DNA of 48,111 nucleotides from JAVVHE01 sp032249695 (GTDB lineage Bacteria; Pseudomonadota; Alphaproteobacteria; Sphingomonadales; Sphingomonadaceae), in assembly GCA_032249695.1 (NCBI GenBank), contig JAVVHE010000022.1, positions 1-48,111 of the forward strand. The letters run 5' to 3'. The notes below the pieces were generated by a model that did no database searches, had not been told where the DNA came from, and saw only the letters and a program-made list of their open reading frames with translations. Position numbers and translations under genes: made by a program. Positions 16,334 to 24,531 of this stretch are shown piece after piece (within the stretch, counting starts at the first letter, position 1; every line of letters starts with the position of its first letter).

Positions 16334-18481
16334 TCAGTACACCATGCGCAGGCTTAGCCGCACGTCGCGGCCAGGGAGCGGAGCGAAGTCCTTGAGGAAG
16401 CTCGTCGCACGGCGCGCATCGACGTCGCCGATATTGTTGAGCGAGAGCACGAACTGCGCCGCCAGCCGCTCCAGCGCCGCCGGTTTCCAAGCGATGCTCG
16501 CGTTGACCAGCGTGTAGGCGGGTGTGACGGTCTCGACTGGCGCGACGCGGTCCTGGCGATCGACGGTTTCCACCTCGATCCGGCCGTTGAGCTTGCGGTC
16601 GCCGTAGCTTATGCCACCCAGGAAGCGGAACGGCGGGATGCGGGGCACCGGGCCGATGCCGTTCAAGATCGTGGCGTTCACATAGTCGGCGGTCGCATCG
16701 ACGTTCAGCTCGCTCGGCCCGCGGCGCAGCAGCGTCACCGTCAGCTGCCCCTCCAGCCCCCAGAACCGGGCCGGAGCCTGCGCGTACTGGAACACGGGCA
16801 GGCCGCTATCCGCGTCGACCGCTGCGGTCTGCTGCTGGTAGATGAAGCCGTCGAACTTCTGGATGTAGGCCGCGCCCTCGAACCTCCAGTTGGAGGCGTT
16901 GCCTTTCAGCGTCAGCTCGGCGCCGATGCTGCGCTCGGTGGTGAACCCGCGATTGCCGATCTCGAACGCCTGCGTGCCGCCATGCGGACCGTTGGCGAGC
17001 AGCTCCTCGGCCGACGGAGCGCGTTCGGAGCGGCTGAGATTGAGACCGATGCGGAACGGCCCAACCGCTTTCACGCTGGCGCCGACGGTGCCGCTGACGG
17101 CGTCGAAGCTGCGATTAAATCGGTTCGGAAGACCGCGGAACAGGGCGTCCTGCGTTGCGACGGTGGTGCGCTCATATCGGGCGCCGCCCTCAAGCCGCAG
17201 CCGGCCGAGATTGAGCTCCTGCAGCGTGAACAGGCCCCACTGCGTGGTCTCGTTGCGTGGCACGAAAGCCTCGTCGCCCAGCGCCTCGAAGTCGCGCACG
17301 AACAGCTGCGCGCCGCTGGTCCCGCGCCAGCCGTTGCGCTCGCGCTGCACGAACTCCAGCCGCCCCTCGCCGCCATTATTGCGGAAGGTGGTGCCGATCG
17401 TGCCGTCGTCCGCGATTTCCTGGTGCTGATATCGTGCGTAGCCCGCGCGGACGTTGATCCGGTCCAGGAAGCCGTCGTCGAACAGATAGCTCGCGCGGCC
17501 ATCGATCCGCGTCTGGCCTGCCGCGATGCGGGTCCGCTCGCCGTCGCCGGTATCGAGATCAAAGCGTGTCGGCACCCCGTAGAGCGTGGAGAACTGGGCA
17601 ACGCTGACGCCGCCCTCAACATGATCGCCGACATAGGCGATCGCACCCGCGCCGTTCACCGTGCGGCTGGCGGTGTTGGGCAGGCGGTCCTTCAGGGCGG
17701 CAAGCGCGCGCACGTCGGCGTTCGGGCTGGCGAGCGCCTGCGCCCGCGCCGACGGCGAGAGCACAAAGCCACCGATGCCGAGATCGCCCGTTTCCAGATA
17801 GCTGCCGTCGGCATGGGCGATCCAGCCGCGCCCCAGCGGCACGTCGAGAACGCCGCCGAAGCTACCTTCGCGCGCAGCCGAACCATATTGGCCGAGCAGG
17901 TCGAGGTGAACCGCCTCATCGTGGGCGTGGCGCGGGATGCGGCTGTCGATCACGTTCACGACGCCGCCGATCGCCGAGGAACCGTAGAGGATCGCCGCCG
18001 GGCCGCGCAGCACCTCGATGCGCTCCGCCAGCTGCGGGTTGACGATCACCGCATGATCGACCGACGTGTTCGACACGTCGAAGCTGCCGATGCCATCGGT
18101 CAGCACGCGCACGCGCTCGGCGTCGAGGCCGCGCAAAATTGGACGGCTGGCGTTCGGACCGAAGCTGGTGGCGCTGACGCCGGGCTGGCGCGCGAGCGTT
18201 TCGCCGATCGTCGGCCGCAATTGTGTGTCGAGCTCGGCTCCCTGCAGGACCGAGACGCTGGACAAGAGGTCGGCGCGGTCGCGGCGGTAGCCTGCGGAAA
18301 CGACGATTTCGGTCGGCAGCGGATCGTGCCGGTCGCCGCCGCCAAGCGCTTGCGGCGACGGCGAGCCTCCCTCCGACGCGATCTCGCGCGGCGGGGCGAC
18401 TGCGGGTGGGTCCATGGACTGGGCGACGGCAGGAGCGGTGGCCGCGAGCAGAAGCGCGACGCCGGAAACGATGTTGGGCAT
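16334..18481 (-). CDS. ZnuD-like TonB-dependent receptor
   Basis: About 715 residues from the ATG at 18481; the frame continues to a TTG at 18496, but the ATG opens the signal peptide (1-21, ending APAVAQ). The plug shows RGLDAERVRVLTDGIGSFDVS, TSVDHAVIVNPQLAERIEV and LRGPAAILYGSSAIGGVVNVID, the pattern of ZnuD-type receptors for zinc or heme (compare the S-PDH motif of neisserial ZnuD). The rest is a TonB barrel ending in aromatic Tyr (RLSLRMVY). A Fur/Zur-like dyad lies 19 bases before the start. Outer-membrane uptake of zinc, or less likely heme, is inferred. Confidence 0.85.
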   Translation of the reverse strand: MPNIVSGVALLLAATAPAVAQSMDPPAVAPPREIASEGGSPSPQALGGGDRHDPLPTEIVVSAGYRRDRADLLSSVSVLQGAELDTQLRPTIGETLARQPGVSATSFGPNASRPILRGLDAERVRVLTDGIGSFDVSNTSVDHAVIVNPQLAERIEVLRGPAAILYGSSAIGGVVNVIDSRIPRHAHDEAVHLDLLGQYGSAAREGSFGGVLDVPLGRGWIAHADGSYLETGDLGIGGFVLSPSARAQALASPNADVRALAALKDRLPNTASRTVNGAGAIAYVGDHVEGGVSVAQFSTLYGVPTRFDLDTGDGERTRIAAGQTRIDGRASYLFDDGFLDRINVRAGYARYQHQEIADDGTIGTTFRNNGGEGRLEFVQRERNGWRGTSGAQLFVRDFEALGDEAFVPRNETTQWGLFTLQELNLGRLRLEGGARYERTTVATQDALFRGLPNRFNRSFDAVSGTVGASVKAVGPFRIGLNLSRSERAPSAEELLANGPHGGTQAFEIGNRGFTTERSIGAELTLKGNASNWRFEGAAYIQKFDGFIYQQQTAAVDADSGLPVFQYAQAPARFWGLEGQLTVTLLRRGPSELNVDATADYVNATILNGIGPVPRIPPFRFLGGISYGDRKLNGRIEVETVDRQDRVAPVETVTPAYTLVNASIAWKPAALERLAAQFVLSLNNIGDVDARRATSFLKDFAPLPGRDVRLSLRMVY

Positions 18482-18499
18482 ATGCCAGGGATCCAAACA

Positions 18500-18514
18500 G
18501 GATACAGTATATCA
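18500..18514. promoter_or_regulatory. Fur/Zur-like 7-1-7 dyad
   Basis: GGATACA-G-TATATCA between the ZnuD-like receptor and the divergent glutathione transferase gene; five of seven positions pair. The GATA...TATC pattern and 7-1-7 spacing are those of Fur-family boxes. Lying 19 bases before the receptor ATG, it could repress when metal is plentiful. Confidence 0.35.
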
Positions 18515-18581
18515 CGTCAACGGCCAAAGTCTGAAAAGTCCGTAGTATTGCCGATTCGCCACGCTATGGTCCGGCGCACCG

Positions 18582-19250
18582 ATGGTCCGGCTGCACCAGT
18601 TCCCCCTCTGCCCGTTCTCCCGCAAGGTGCGCCTGGCGCTCGCCGAGAAAGGCCTGGCGTTCGAGCTGGTGCTGGAGCAGCCGTGGATACGCCGCGAGGC
18701 TTATCTTGACGTGAACCCGGCCGGACAGACGCCCGGGTTGGCGCGCGACGGGGCGCCGCCGCTCGCCGACAGCTGCGCGATTGTCGAATGGGCGGACGAG
18801 GTCGGCACCGGCCCGGCGCTGATCGGCAGCGACCCCGAGCTGCGCGCCGAGGCGCGGCGGCTGAGCGCATGGCTGGACGGCAAGTTCTACGCCGAGGCGG
18901 GCGTGCTGCTGCTGCAGGAGCGCATGCTGAAGCGGCTTGTCGAGCGCAAGCCGCCCGACAGCGGTGCGCTGCGCCGCGCGGCGAAGGCGCTGGAGAGCCA
19001 CCTCGATTATTTTGAGTGGCTGCTCGATACCCGCCGTTGGCTGGCGGGCGCGCAGCTGACGATCGCCGACCTCGCCGCGGCTGCGCATCTTTCGGTCGCG
19101 GACTATCTGTCGGCGCTCGACTGGACGGGCCACCCGAGCGTCAAAGCGTGGTACATGGCGCTGAAGAGCCGCCCGTCGATGCGCCCGCTGCTCGCCGAGC
19201 GCGTCGAGGGCCTGTTCCCGCCCGGGCACTATGACAAGCTGGATTTCTGA
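18582..19250 (+). CDS. Glutathione S-transferase family protein
   Basis: A 222-residue cytosolic protein with a thioredoxin-like N domain (1-80): LHQFPLCPFSRKVRLAL carries the catalytic-type Cys at 10 and Ser at 13, then NPAGQTPGL with the cis-Pro and ADSCAIVEWADE with the glutathione-binding Ser. A helical C domain follows (about 90-205), with LTIADLAAAAHLSVADYLS being the conserved GST N-capping region. Expected role: glutathione conjugation or reduction. The start ATG lacks a strong Shine-Dalgarno sequence. Its end overlaps the queG frame by 20 bases, so the two may be co-transcribed. Confidence 0.88.
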   Translation: MVRLHQFPLCPFSRKVRLALAEKGLAFELVLEQPWIRREAYLDVNPAGQTPGLARDGAPPLADSCAIVEWADEVGTGPALIGSDPELRAEARRLSAWLDGKFYAEAGVLLLQERMLKRLVERKPPDSGALRRAAKALESHLDYFEWLLDTRRWLAGAQLTIADLAAAAHLSVADYLSALDWTGHPSVKAWYMALKSRPSMRPLLAERVEGLFPPGHYDKLDF

Positions 19251-20313
19251 CTTCGTCATTCCTCCCCGGGCCCGGCTGGGGGAGGACTTGAAGGCCGGGC
19301 TCCGCGCCCAGGCCCACGCGCTCGGCTTCGAGGCGTTCGGCGTGGCGCGGGCGGACGCTTGTGAGCGGGCGGGCGCGCGGCTGCGGGCGTGGCTGGCGGA
19401 CGGCTGCCACGGCGACATGCTGTGGATGGAAACGAACGCCCACCGCCGCGCCGCTCCGCCCGCGCTGTGGCCCGAGGTGCGCTCGATCGTCGCGCTGGGC
19501 AAGAGCTATGCGCCAGCGCTCGACCCGCTGCGCCACCTCGATCAGCCAGAGGTTGGCGTCGTCTCGGTCTACGCGCTCGGCGAGGATTATCACGACGTCA
19601 TCAAGCCGCGGCTGAAGCAGCTCGCCCGCTGGCTGTGCACCCAGCTCCCAGGCTCGGATGCGAAGGTGTTCGTCGATACCGCGCCGGTCATGGAAAAGCC
19701 GCTCGCCGCAGCTGCCGGGCTGGGCTGGCAGGGCAAGCACACCAACCTGCTCAGCCGCGAGCATGGCAGCTGGCTGTTCCTGGCTGCGATCCTGTCGACC
19801 GCCGAGCTGCCGCCCGATGCGCCCGAGGCCGGCAGCTGCGGCAGCTGCACGCGCTGCCTCACCGCGTGCCCAACCAACGCCTTTCCAGCGCCCTACCGTC
19901 TCGATGCGCGGCGATGCATCTCGTACCTGACGATCGAGCACAAAGGCCAGATCCCGCAGGAATATCGCCGCGCGATCGGCAACCGCATCTATGGCTGCGA
20001 CGATTGCCTCGCGGTCTGCCCGTGGAACAAGTTCGCCGCGGCGAGCCGCGAGCTGGCGTTTGCTCCGCGTGCCGAGCTGACCGCACCGTTGCTCGCCGAC
20101 CTGCTGGCGCTCGATGATGCGGCCTTCCGCAGGGCGTTCGCGGGCAGTCCGATCAAGCGCATCGGCCGCGACCGGTTCGTGCGCAACGTCTGCATCGCCG
20201 CCGGCAACAGCGGCGATGCCGCGCTCACCCCCGCGCTCGCCGCTTTGACGGACGACCCGTCGCCGGTGGTGGCGGAGGCGGCTCAGTGGGCGCTGGCGCA
20301 GCTTCGGCCTTGA
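19231..20313 (+). CDS. queG: Epoxyqueuosine reductase
   Basis: A 360-residue cobalamin- and Fe-S-dependent enzyme that reduces epoxyqueuosine to queuosine in tRNA. It has the QueG signature: a ferredoxin-like double cluster with CGSCTRCLTACP (Cys 203, 206, 209, 213) and CDDCLAVCP (256, 259, 263) plus Cys229, the catalytic-type Asp150 in FVDTAPVMEK, and a C-terminal HEAT-like helix pair. The ATG at 19231 overlaps the transferase gene by 20 bases, but residues 11-19 are encoded by a palindromic repeat (19261-19285), so the true N terminus may be nearer residue 20. The last 89 bases overlap a converging lipoprotein gene. Confidence 0.93.
   Translation: MTSWISDFVIPPRARLGEDLKAGLRAQAHALGFEAFGVARADACERAGARLRAWLADGCHGDMLWMETNAHRRAAPPALWPEVRSIVALGKSYAPALDPLRHLDQPEVGVVSVYALGEDYHDVIKPRLKQLARWLCTQLPGSDAKVFVDTAPVMEKPLAAAAGLGWQGKHTNLLSREHGSWLFLAAILSTAELPPDAPEAGSCGSCTRCLTACPTNAFPAPYRLDARRCISYLTIEHKGQIPQEYRRAIGNRIYGCDDCLAVCPWNKFAAASRELAFAPRAELTAPLLADLLALDDAAFRRAFAGSPIKRIGRDRFVRNVCIAAGNSGDAALTPALAALTDDPSPVVAEAAQWALAQLRP
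19261..19285. repeat. CCTCCCC-type short palindrome inside the 5' end of queG
   Basis: CCTCCCC...GGGGAGG with an 11-nt middle that is itself GC-rich and partly self-complementary. It matches the arms of the copies at 16307 and 20780. Confidence 0.5.
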
Positions 20314-20773
20314 CCTGCAGCGCCAGGCACGATGCGGCGTCGAGCGGCCTGCCGTCCTTCATCCGCGCGTCGGCGTAGGTGGCGACCGTCTCGCCGCCCG
20401 CCGCGGGTGCATAGAAGAACACGTCCAGCACACACGCGCCGTTGGCGAATTGCAGCTGGCGGCCCTTGCCCTCCTGCCGGTCGAGGTCGGGCGATCCGAT
20501 CAGCTTGACGACCGCCGACGGCGGCTGACCGAGCACGCGCTCAAGCCCGATCGGGCTCTGCGGCGCCGGCGGCGCGATGACGACGATGGGGGCCGGCGGC
20601 GGAGTCGGCGTCGCCGCGCAGGCCGAGAGCAGCAGCGCCAGGCCGGCTCCTCCCCGGACGACGGTTGCTGAGCGGGCCCGCCCGCCAACGGCGCATGGTG
20701 GAAGGGCGGCGCGTCGGGCGGAGACCGCAGCGCGTCGCCAAGCACCGCCGTTCCCCGCCATCATGCTCCGCAT
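20225..20773 (-). CDS. Putative lipoprotein of unknown function
   Basis: A 182-residue protein. The ATG at 20773 is preceded by GAGGGGA at a good distance. After a long basic leader, a hydrophobic stretch ends in the lipobox LSAC (Cys53), so it is probably a lipoprotein, although a start nearer the hydrophobic stretch cannot be excluded. The mature part has a Pro-rich linker and a conserved-looking domain (GLERVLGQPPSAVVKLIGSPDL, then QLQFANGACVLDVFFY) with two more cysteines. The last ~28 codons (a Pro-rich, basic tail) overlap the end of queG on the other strand. Function unknown. Confidence 0.65.
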   Translation of the reverse strand: MRSMMAGNGGAWRRAAVSARRAALPPCAVGGRARSATVVRGGAGLALLLSACAATPTPPPAPIVVIAPPAPQSPIGLERVLGQPPSAVVKLIGSPDLDRQEGKGRQLQFANGACVLDVFFYAPAAGGETVATYADARMKDGRPLDAASCLALQVKAEAAPAPTEPPPPPPATGRPSKRRARG

Positions 20774-20779
20774 AATTCC

Positions 20780-20804
20780 CCTCCCCGGTCGGAGCTTGGG
20801 GAGG
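20780..20804. repeat. CCTCCCC-type short palindrome
   Basis: CCTCCCC-N11-GGGGAGG, a perfect 7-bp stem between the antiporter stop and the lipoprotein start on the same strand. It could act as a terminator for the antiporter transcript; it is too near the lipoprotein Shine-Dalgarno sequence not to affect it as well. Confidence 0.5.
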
Positions 20805-20820
20805 CACGCGCTCACCCCCC

Positions 20821-22635
20821 TCACTCCGCGGCCTCGCGCAATGGCGCGGGTTCGGCGAGGGGGATCTCGCCCATCGCGCTCACGTCCATCGGCCGCTCGG
20901 GCAGGAACAGCAGTTCCTTCGCGGTCTCGATCTTGCCGGTGATCGTCTGCATCTTCAGCCGCTCGGCGTCGCGGCGGCGATATTCGGCCTCGATCGCGTC
21001 AACCGTCTCGGGCGGCACGTCCAACGCTTCCAGCGCCATGCGGCCCATCTTGACCGCGCTCTCGAACAGCTCGCGGACCACCCCGTCGGCCTCGTTCACC
21101 AGCTTGATATAATGTCGCCGGTCATACGCCCGCGCGAGGATCTTCGCGCGCGGGAAGGCGCGCTTGATCGGGCCGAGCACGTCCGTGTCGAGCCAAACCC
21201 CGTCGGCCGAGAACACGATCAGGTCCGCATTCGCTGCGCCCGCGGCGCGCAGCACGTCCACCCGCCGCCCGTCGCCGTAGTAAATCCGGATGCCGAACGC
21301 GATCGAGACCTTGATCTGGCTGGGCTTGGTGTCGATCAGCACCACCTCGATCCCCCGCGCCATCAGCATCTGGCCGATCGCCTGGCCGAACCTGCCATAT
21401 CCGACGAGGATCGCCTTGCCGCCGCCCGCCTCTTCGGGCCGCGCCAACCCGGCGGCGTCTTCCTCGTCGGCCGTCTTGGGCTTGGGCAGGAGTCTGATCG
21501 CCACCGGGGTCAAAGCCATCGACAGCACCACGACCGCCGAGAACAGGTCCGCCGCGCCGCGCGAGATCAGCAGACCCGCAGCCGCCGCCCCGAAAATCAC
21601 GAACCCGAACTCGCCGCCCTGGCTGAGGATCACGCCCAGCCCGCGGGCCGATGGCCATGGGCTGCCAAAGGCGCGCGCCAGCGTCGCGACCACCGCGGTC
21701 TTCACCAGCATCACGGCGGCGACGAGCGTCAGGATCGTCACGAAATTCGCGCGGACAACGCCGAGATCGAGGCTCATGCCGATGGCGATGAAGAAGAGAC
21801 CGAGGAGCATCCCCCGGAACGGCTCGATGTCCGCCTCCAGTTCGTGACGGTAGGGGCTGTCCGCAAGCATCACGCCTGCAACGAATGCGCCAAGTGCCAT
21901 TGACAGGTGCAGCGCGCTCATCGCCCACGCCGCGCCGCTGACCGTCAGCAGCGCCGCTGCCACGAACGCCTCGCGCGCACCGAGCGTCGCAAGCGCGCGG
22001 AACAGCGGAGTCATCACGAACCGCCCGGCGAGAGCCAGCCCGCCGATCGCCAGCAGCGTATAGGCGACCTGCTGGCCGGCGGGCGGCGCCGCCGGATTGG
22101 GCACGCGGCTGAGCGCTGCGACAACGGCCAGCAGCGGCACGATCGCGATGTCCTGAAACAGCAGGATTGCAAATGCACGCTGGCCCTTGGGGGTGTTGAG
22201 CGCGTCCTTCTCCTCAAGCAGCCCGATCACCAGCGCGGTCGACGACAGCGCCAGCGGCAGGCCGACGACGAGCGAGGCGGGCCAACTGAGCGCGGTGAGC
22301 ACATGGACCGCGACCGTCAGCGCCAGCCCGGTCAGCACCACCTGCGCCGCGCCCAGCCCGAAAATGTCGCGCCGCAGCTGCCACAGCCGTGCGGGCCGCA
22401 GCTCCAGCCCGATGACGAACAGCAGCAGCACGATGCCGAGCTCGGAGAAACTTCGCACCGCCTCCGGATCGCGCACGAAGCCCAGCGCGTGCGGGCCGAT
22501 CACCACACCCGCGGCGAGATAGCCGAGCGTGCCGCCCAGACCCGCGCGCGTGAACAGCGGCACCAGCACGACCGTCGCGGCGAGGTAGACGACCGCCTCG
22601 CGCAGGAAGCCGGCGCTCTCGGCGGGGCCGGCCAC
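20821..22635 (-). CDS. Kef-type monovalent cation:proton antiporter (CPA2) with TrkA-N domain
   Basis: A 604-residue inner-membrane protein. The first ~380 residues hold about 12 helices of the Na+/H+ exchanger fold, including GYLAAGVVIGPHALG and ELGIVLLLFVIGLELRP typical of KefB/KefC/YbaL. From about 405 a Rossmann RCK/TrkA-N domain follows (ILVGYGRFGQAIGQML, then VVLIDTKPSQ), which binds NAD(H) or similar ligands and gates the channel. The C-terminal ~80 residues are helical. The probable role is potassium efflux coupled to proton entry under electrophile stress. GTG start, five bases after the stop of the NifU-like gene, so the two are co-transcribed. Confidence 0.9.
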   Translation of the reverse strand: MAGPAESAGFLREAVVYLAATVVLVPLFTRAGLGGTLGYLAAGVVIGPHALGFVRDPEAVRSFSELGIVLLLFVIGLELRPARLWQLRRDIFGLGAAQVVLTGLALTVAVHVLTALSWPASLVVGLPLALSSTALVIGLLEEKDALNTPKGQRAFAILLFQDIAIVPLLAVVAALSRVPNPAAPPAGQQVAYTLLAIGGLALAGRFVMTPLFRALATLGAREAFVAAALLTVSGAAWAMSALHLSMALGAFVAGVMLADSPYRHELEADIEPFRGMLLGLFFIAIGMSLDLGVVRANFVTILTLVAAVMLVKTAVVATLARAFGSPWPSARGLGVILSQGGEFGFVIFGAAAAGLLISRGAADLFSAVVVLSMALTPVAIRLLPKPKTADEEDAAGLARPEEAGGGKAILVGYGRFGQAIGQMLMARGIEVVLIDTKPSQIKVSIAFGIRIYYGDGRRVDVLRAAGAANADLIVFSADGVWLDTDVLGPIKRAFPRAKILARAYDRRHYIKLVNEADGVVRELFESAVKMGRMALEALDVPPETVDAIEAEYRRRDAERLKMQTITGKIETAKELLFLPERPMDVSAMGEIPLAEPAPLREAAE

Positions 22636-22640
22636 CGGGC

Positions 22641-23087
22641 TCAGGCTGCCTGCAATCGGGCGGCGGCGTGCGCCTGCGCGGCCGCCTCAGCCGCCGCTTC
22701 GAACGCGAGCCGGATCGAGGCGTGGCGCGCCTTGAACGGCCGCGCCGGTTCGAACAGCGTCGTGTCGGGGAAGCCGGGCGGTGGTGGCCCGTCGCCGCGC
22801 AGATAGGCGGCGAGCGCATCGCGGGCCTCGGCCAGCTCGCCCGGCGTGCGCCCGATCACCCCGGCGCCGAGCATCGCGGCCGACGCCTGGCCCAGCGCAC
22901 AGGCGCGCACCTCCTGCGCGAAGCGGGCGACGCGGCCGACGGGATCAAGCTCGACAAACGCGGTGACGCGGCTGCCGCAGATGGGCGAAACCTTAAGCGC
23001 CGGAACGGCGGGAGCGGGCAACCGCCCCTCATGCGGGATCGCGGACGCAAGCCGCAGGATGGCGGTGTTGTAGAGCTGCTCCGTCAT
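22641..23087 (-). CDS. NifU/IscU-like iron-sulfur scaffold protein
   Basis: A 148-residue protein of the IscU/NifU_N type. Ligand-like positions are visible in VSPICGSRVTAFVELD (first Cys) and EVRACALGQASAAML (second Cys with the following Gln-Ala-Ser). The third position, usually a Cys near the end, reads RHASIRL, as in alphaproteobacterial variants that use other residues. It probably holds or passes iron-sulfur clusters in the cytoplasm. It lies directly upstream of the Kef antiporter on the same strand. The start ATG at 23087 gives the usual family length. Confidence 0.82.
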   Translation of the reverse strand: MTEQLYNTAILRLASAIPHEGRLPAPAVPALKVSPICGSRVTAFVELDPVGRVARFAQEVRACALGQASAAMLGAGVIGRTPGELAEARDALAAYLRGDGPPPPGFPDTTLFEPARPFKARHASIRLAFEAAAEAAAQAHAAARLQAA

Positions 23088-23158
23088 CGCCCCCGATATA
23101 GCCGGAAACCGCCGCGCGGGAAGCCTTGTTGCGCGTTCGATCAGGTCCGCTCCGAACC

Positions 23159-23260
23159 GTCATTCCCGGCTTCACCGGGGTTGCGCTCTCTTCACCCAGC
23201 AGCCGCGCGCGCGAGCCGCTCCGCACAGACGCGGGAGCCGGGGTCAAGCCCGGGGTGACT
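23159..23260. repeat. Inverted pair of GTCA-CCGGG-type repeats
   Basis: Two related arms, 23159-23180 and 23236-23260, lie in opposite orientation about 55 bases apart; the second reads GTCACCCCGGGCTTGACCCC on the minus strand. This sequence style is a familiar dispersed intergenic repeat of sphingomonads. It fills most of the gap between rlmN and the NifU-like gene. Confidence 0.55.
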
Positions 23261-23267
23261 GGGGGGT

Positions 23268-24434
23268 TTAGGAAGGAAGTCGCTCGCTCGCGCGGAGCTT
23301 TTCGCTCGCGCTCTTCAGCTGGCCGCACGCGGCCATGATGTCGGCGCCGCGCGGGCGGCGGACGGGGGCGCTGATACCGGCCTGGAAGACGATGTCGCTG
23401 AAGCGCGCGACGCGGTCTGGGGTCGAGCACTCGTAGGGCGCGCCGGGCCACGGGTTGAACGGAATGAGGTTCACCTTCGCAGGCAGGCGATAGTGCTTCA
23501 GCAGCCGCACCAGCTCGCGCGCATCGGCTTCGCTGTCGTTCTTGTCTTTCAGCATGGTGTATTCGAATGTAATCCGCCGCGCATTGTTGGCGCCCGGATA
23601 GTCGGCGCACGCCTGCAGCAGCTCTTCAATCCCGTATTTGCGGTTCAAGGGCACGATCTCGTCACGCACCTCCTTGGTGACCGCGTGCAGGCTGACCGCG
23701 AGGTTCACACCGATCTCCTCGCCCGCGCGCGCCATCATCGGCACGACACCAGCGGTCGACAGCGTGATGCGGCGGCGGCTGAGCGCGATGCCCTCCGCAT
23801 CCATGACGATCCTCAGCGCGTCGCGGACGGAGTCGAAATTATACAGCGGCTCGCCCATGCCCATCATGACGATGTTGGTGAGCAGCCGCCCATCGGGCGG
23901 GCTGGGCCATTCACCGAGCGCGTCGCGTGCGAGCATGACCTGGCCGACGATCTCGTGCGGCGTCAGATTGCGGACCAGCCGCATCGTGCCGGTGTGACAG
24001 AACCGGCAGTTGAGCGTGCAGCCCACCTGCGAGGAGACGCACAACGTCCCGCGGTCGGCGTCGGGGATGAAGACCGTCTCAACCTCGTTGCCGTCGGCCA
24101 GCCGCAGCAGCCATTTGCGCGTGCCGTCGCGGCTGACCTGCGCCTGCGCGACCTCGGGACGCGTGATCGCGAAACGGTCCGCGAGCAGCGCGCGGTCGGC
24201 CTTGGCGATGTTGGACATGAGCGCGGGGTCGCTCGCTCCGCGATTGTAGATCCAGTGCCACAGCTGATTGGCGCGCAGCTTGGGTTTGGGCACGCCGCCT
24301 GCTTCCAGCGCAGCGCGCAGCTCCGCTTTGCTGAGGCCGATCAGCTCGACGCGGCCGTCGGCGCGCGTCGGCGCGGTGCCGCGCGGAACGACGACCGGAT
24401 CGACCAGACCGGGGCTGTGCATCGCGGGGGTCAT
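23268..24434 (-). CDS. rlmN: Dual-specificity 23S rRNA/tRNA adenine-C2 methyltransferase
   Basis: A 388-residue radical-SAM enzyme that methylates A2503 of 23S rRNA and A37 of some tRNAs. The cluster motif CTLNCRFC gives Cys139, 143 and 146. Upstream is the N-terminal accessory domain (KAELRAALEAGG... QLWHWIYNRG), and downstream are GMGEPLYNFD and the SLHAVTKEVRDEIVPLN segment, all RlmN hallmarks. The methyl-carrying Cys is expected in the YECSTPDRVARFSD region near the C terminus. Length is typical. It appears to be a single-gene unit bounded by an inverted repeat pair downstream. Confidence 0.95.
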   Translation of the reverse strand: MTPAMHSPGLVDPVVVPRGTAPTRADGRVELIGLSKAELRAALEAGGVPKPKLRANQLWHWIYNRGASDPALMSNIAKADRALLADRFAITRPEVAQAQVSRDGTRKWLLRLADGNEVETVFIPDADRGTLCVSSQVGCTLNCRFCHTGTMRLVRNLTPHEIVGQVMLARDALGEWPSPPDGRLLTNIVMMGMGEPLYNFDSVRDALRIVMDAEGIALSRRRITLSTAGVVPMMARAGEEIGVNLAVSLHAVTKEVRDEIVPLNRKYGIEELLQACADYPGANNARRITFEYTMLKDKNDSEADARELVRLLKHYRLPAKVNLIPFNPWPGAPYECSTPDRVARFSDIVFQAGISAPVRRPRGADIMAACGQLKSASEKLRASERLPS

Positions 24435-24531
24435 GGAGCGGAGATGTGCGGTCGGCGCGCGCCACGGGCAATGGCGGCGCGGAACGGATCCGGGCCGCCA
24501 TCAGCCCGACGATCGGTGGCCGGCGCCACGC

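Noticed and set aside
16982..18709. A 575-codon plus-strand frame antisense to the ZnuD-like receptor
   Set aside because: Composition is that of a shadow frame, while the minus strand has a full receptor with signal peptide and plug.
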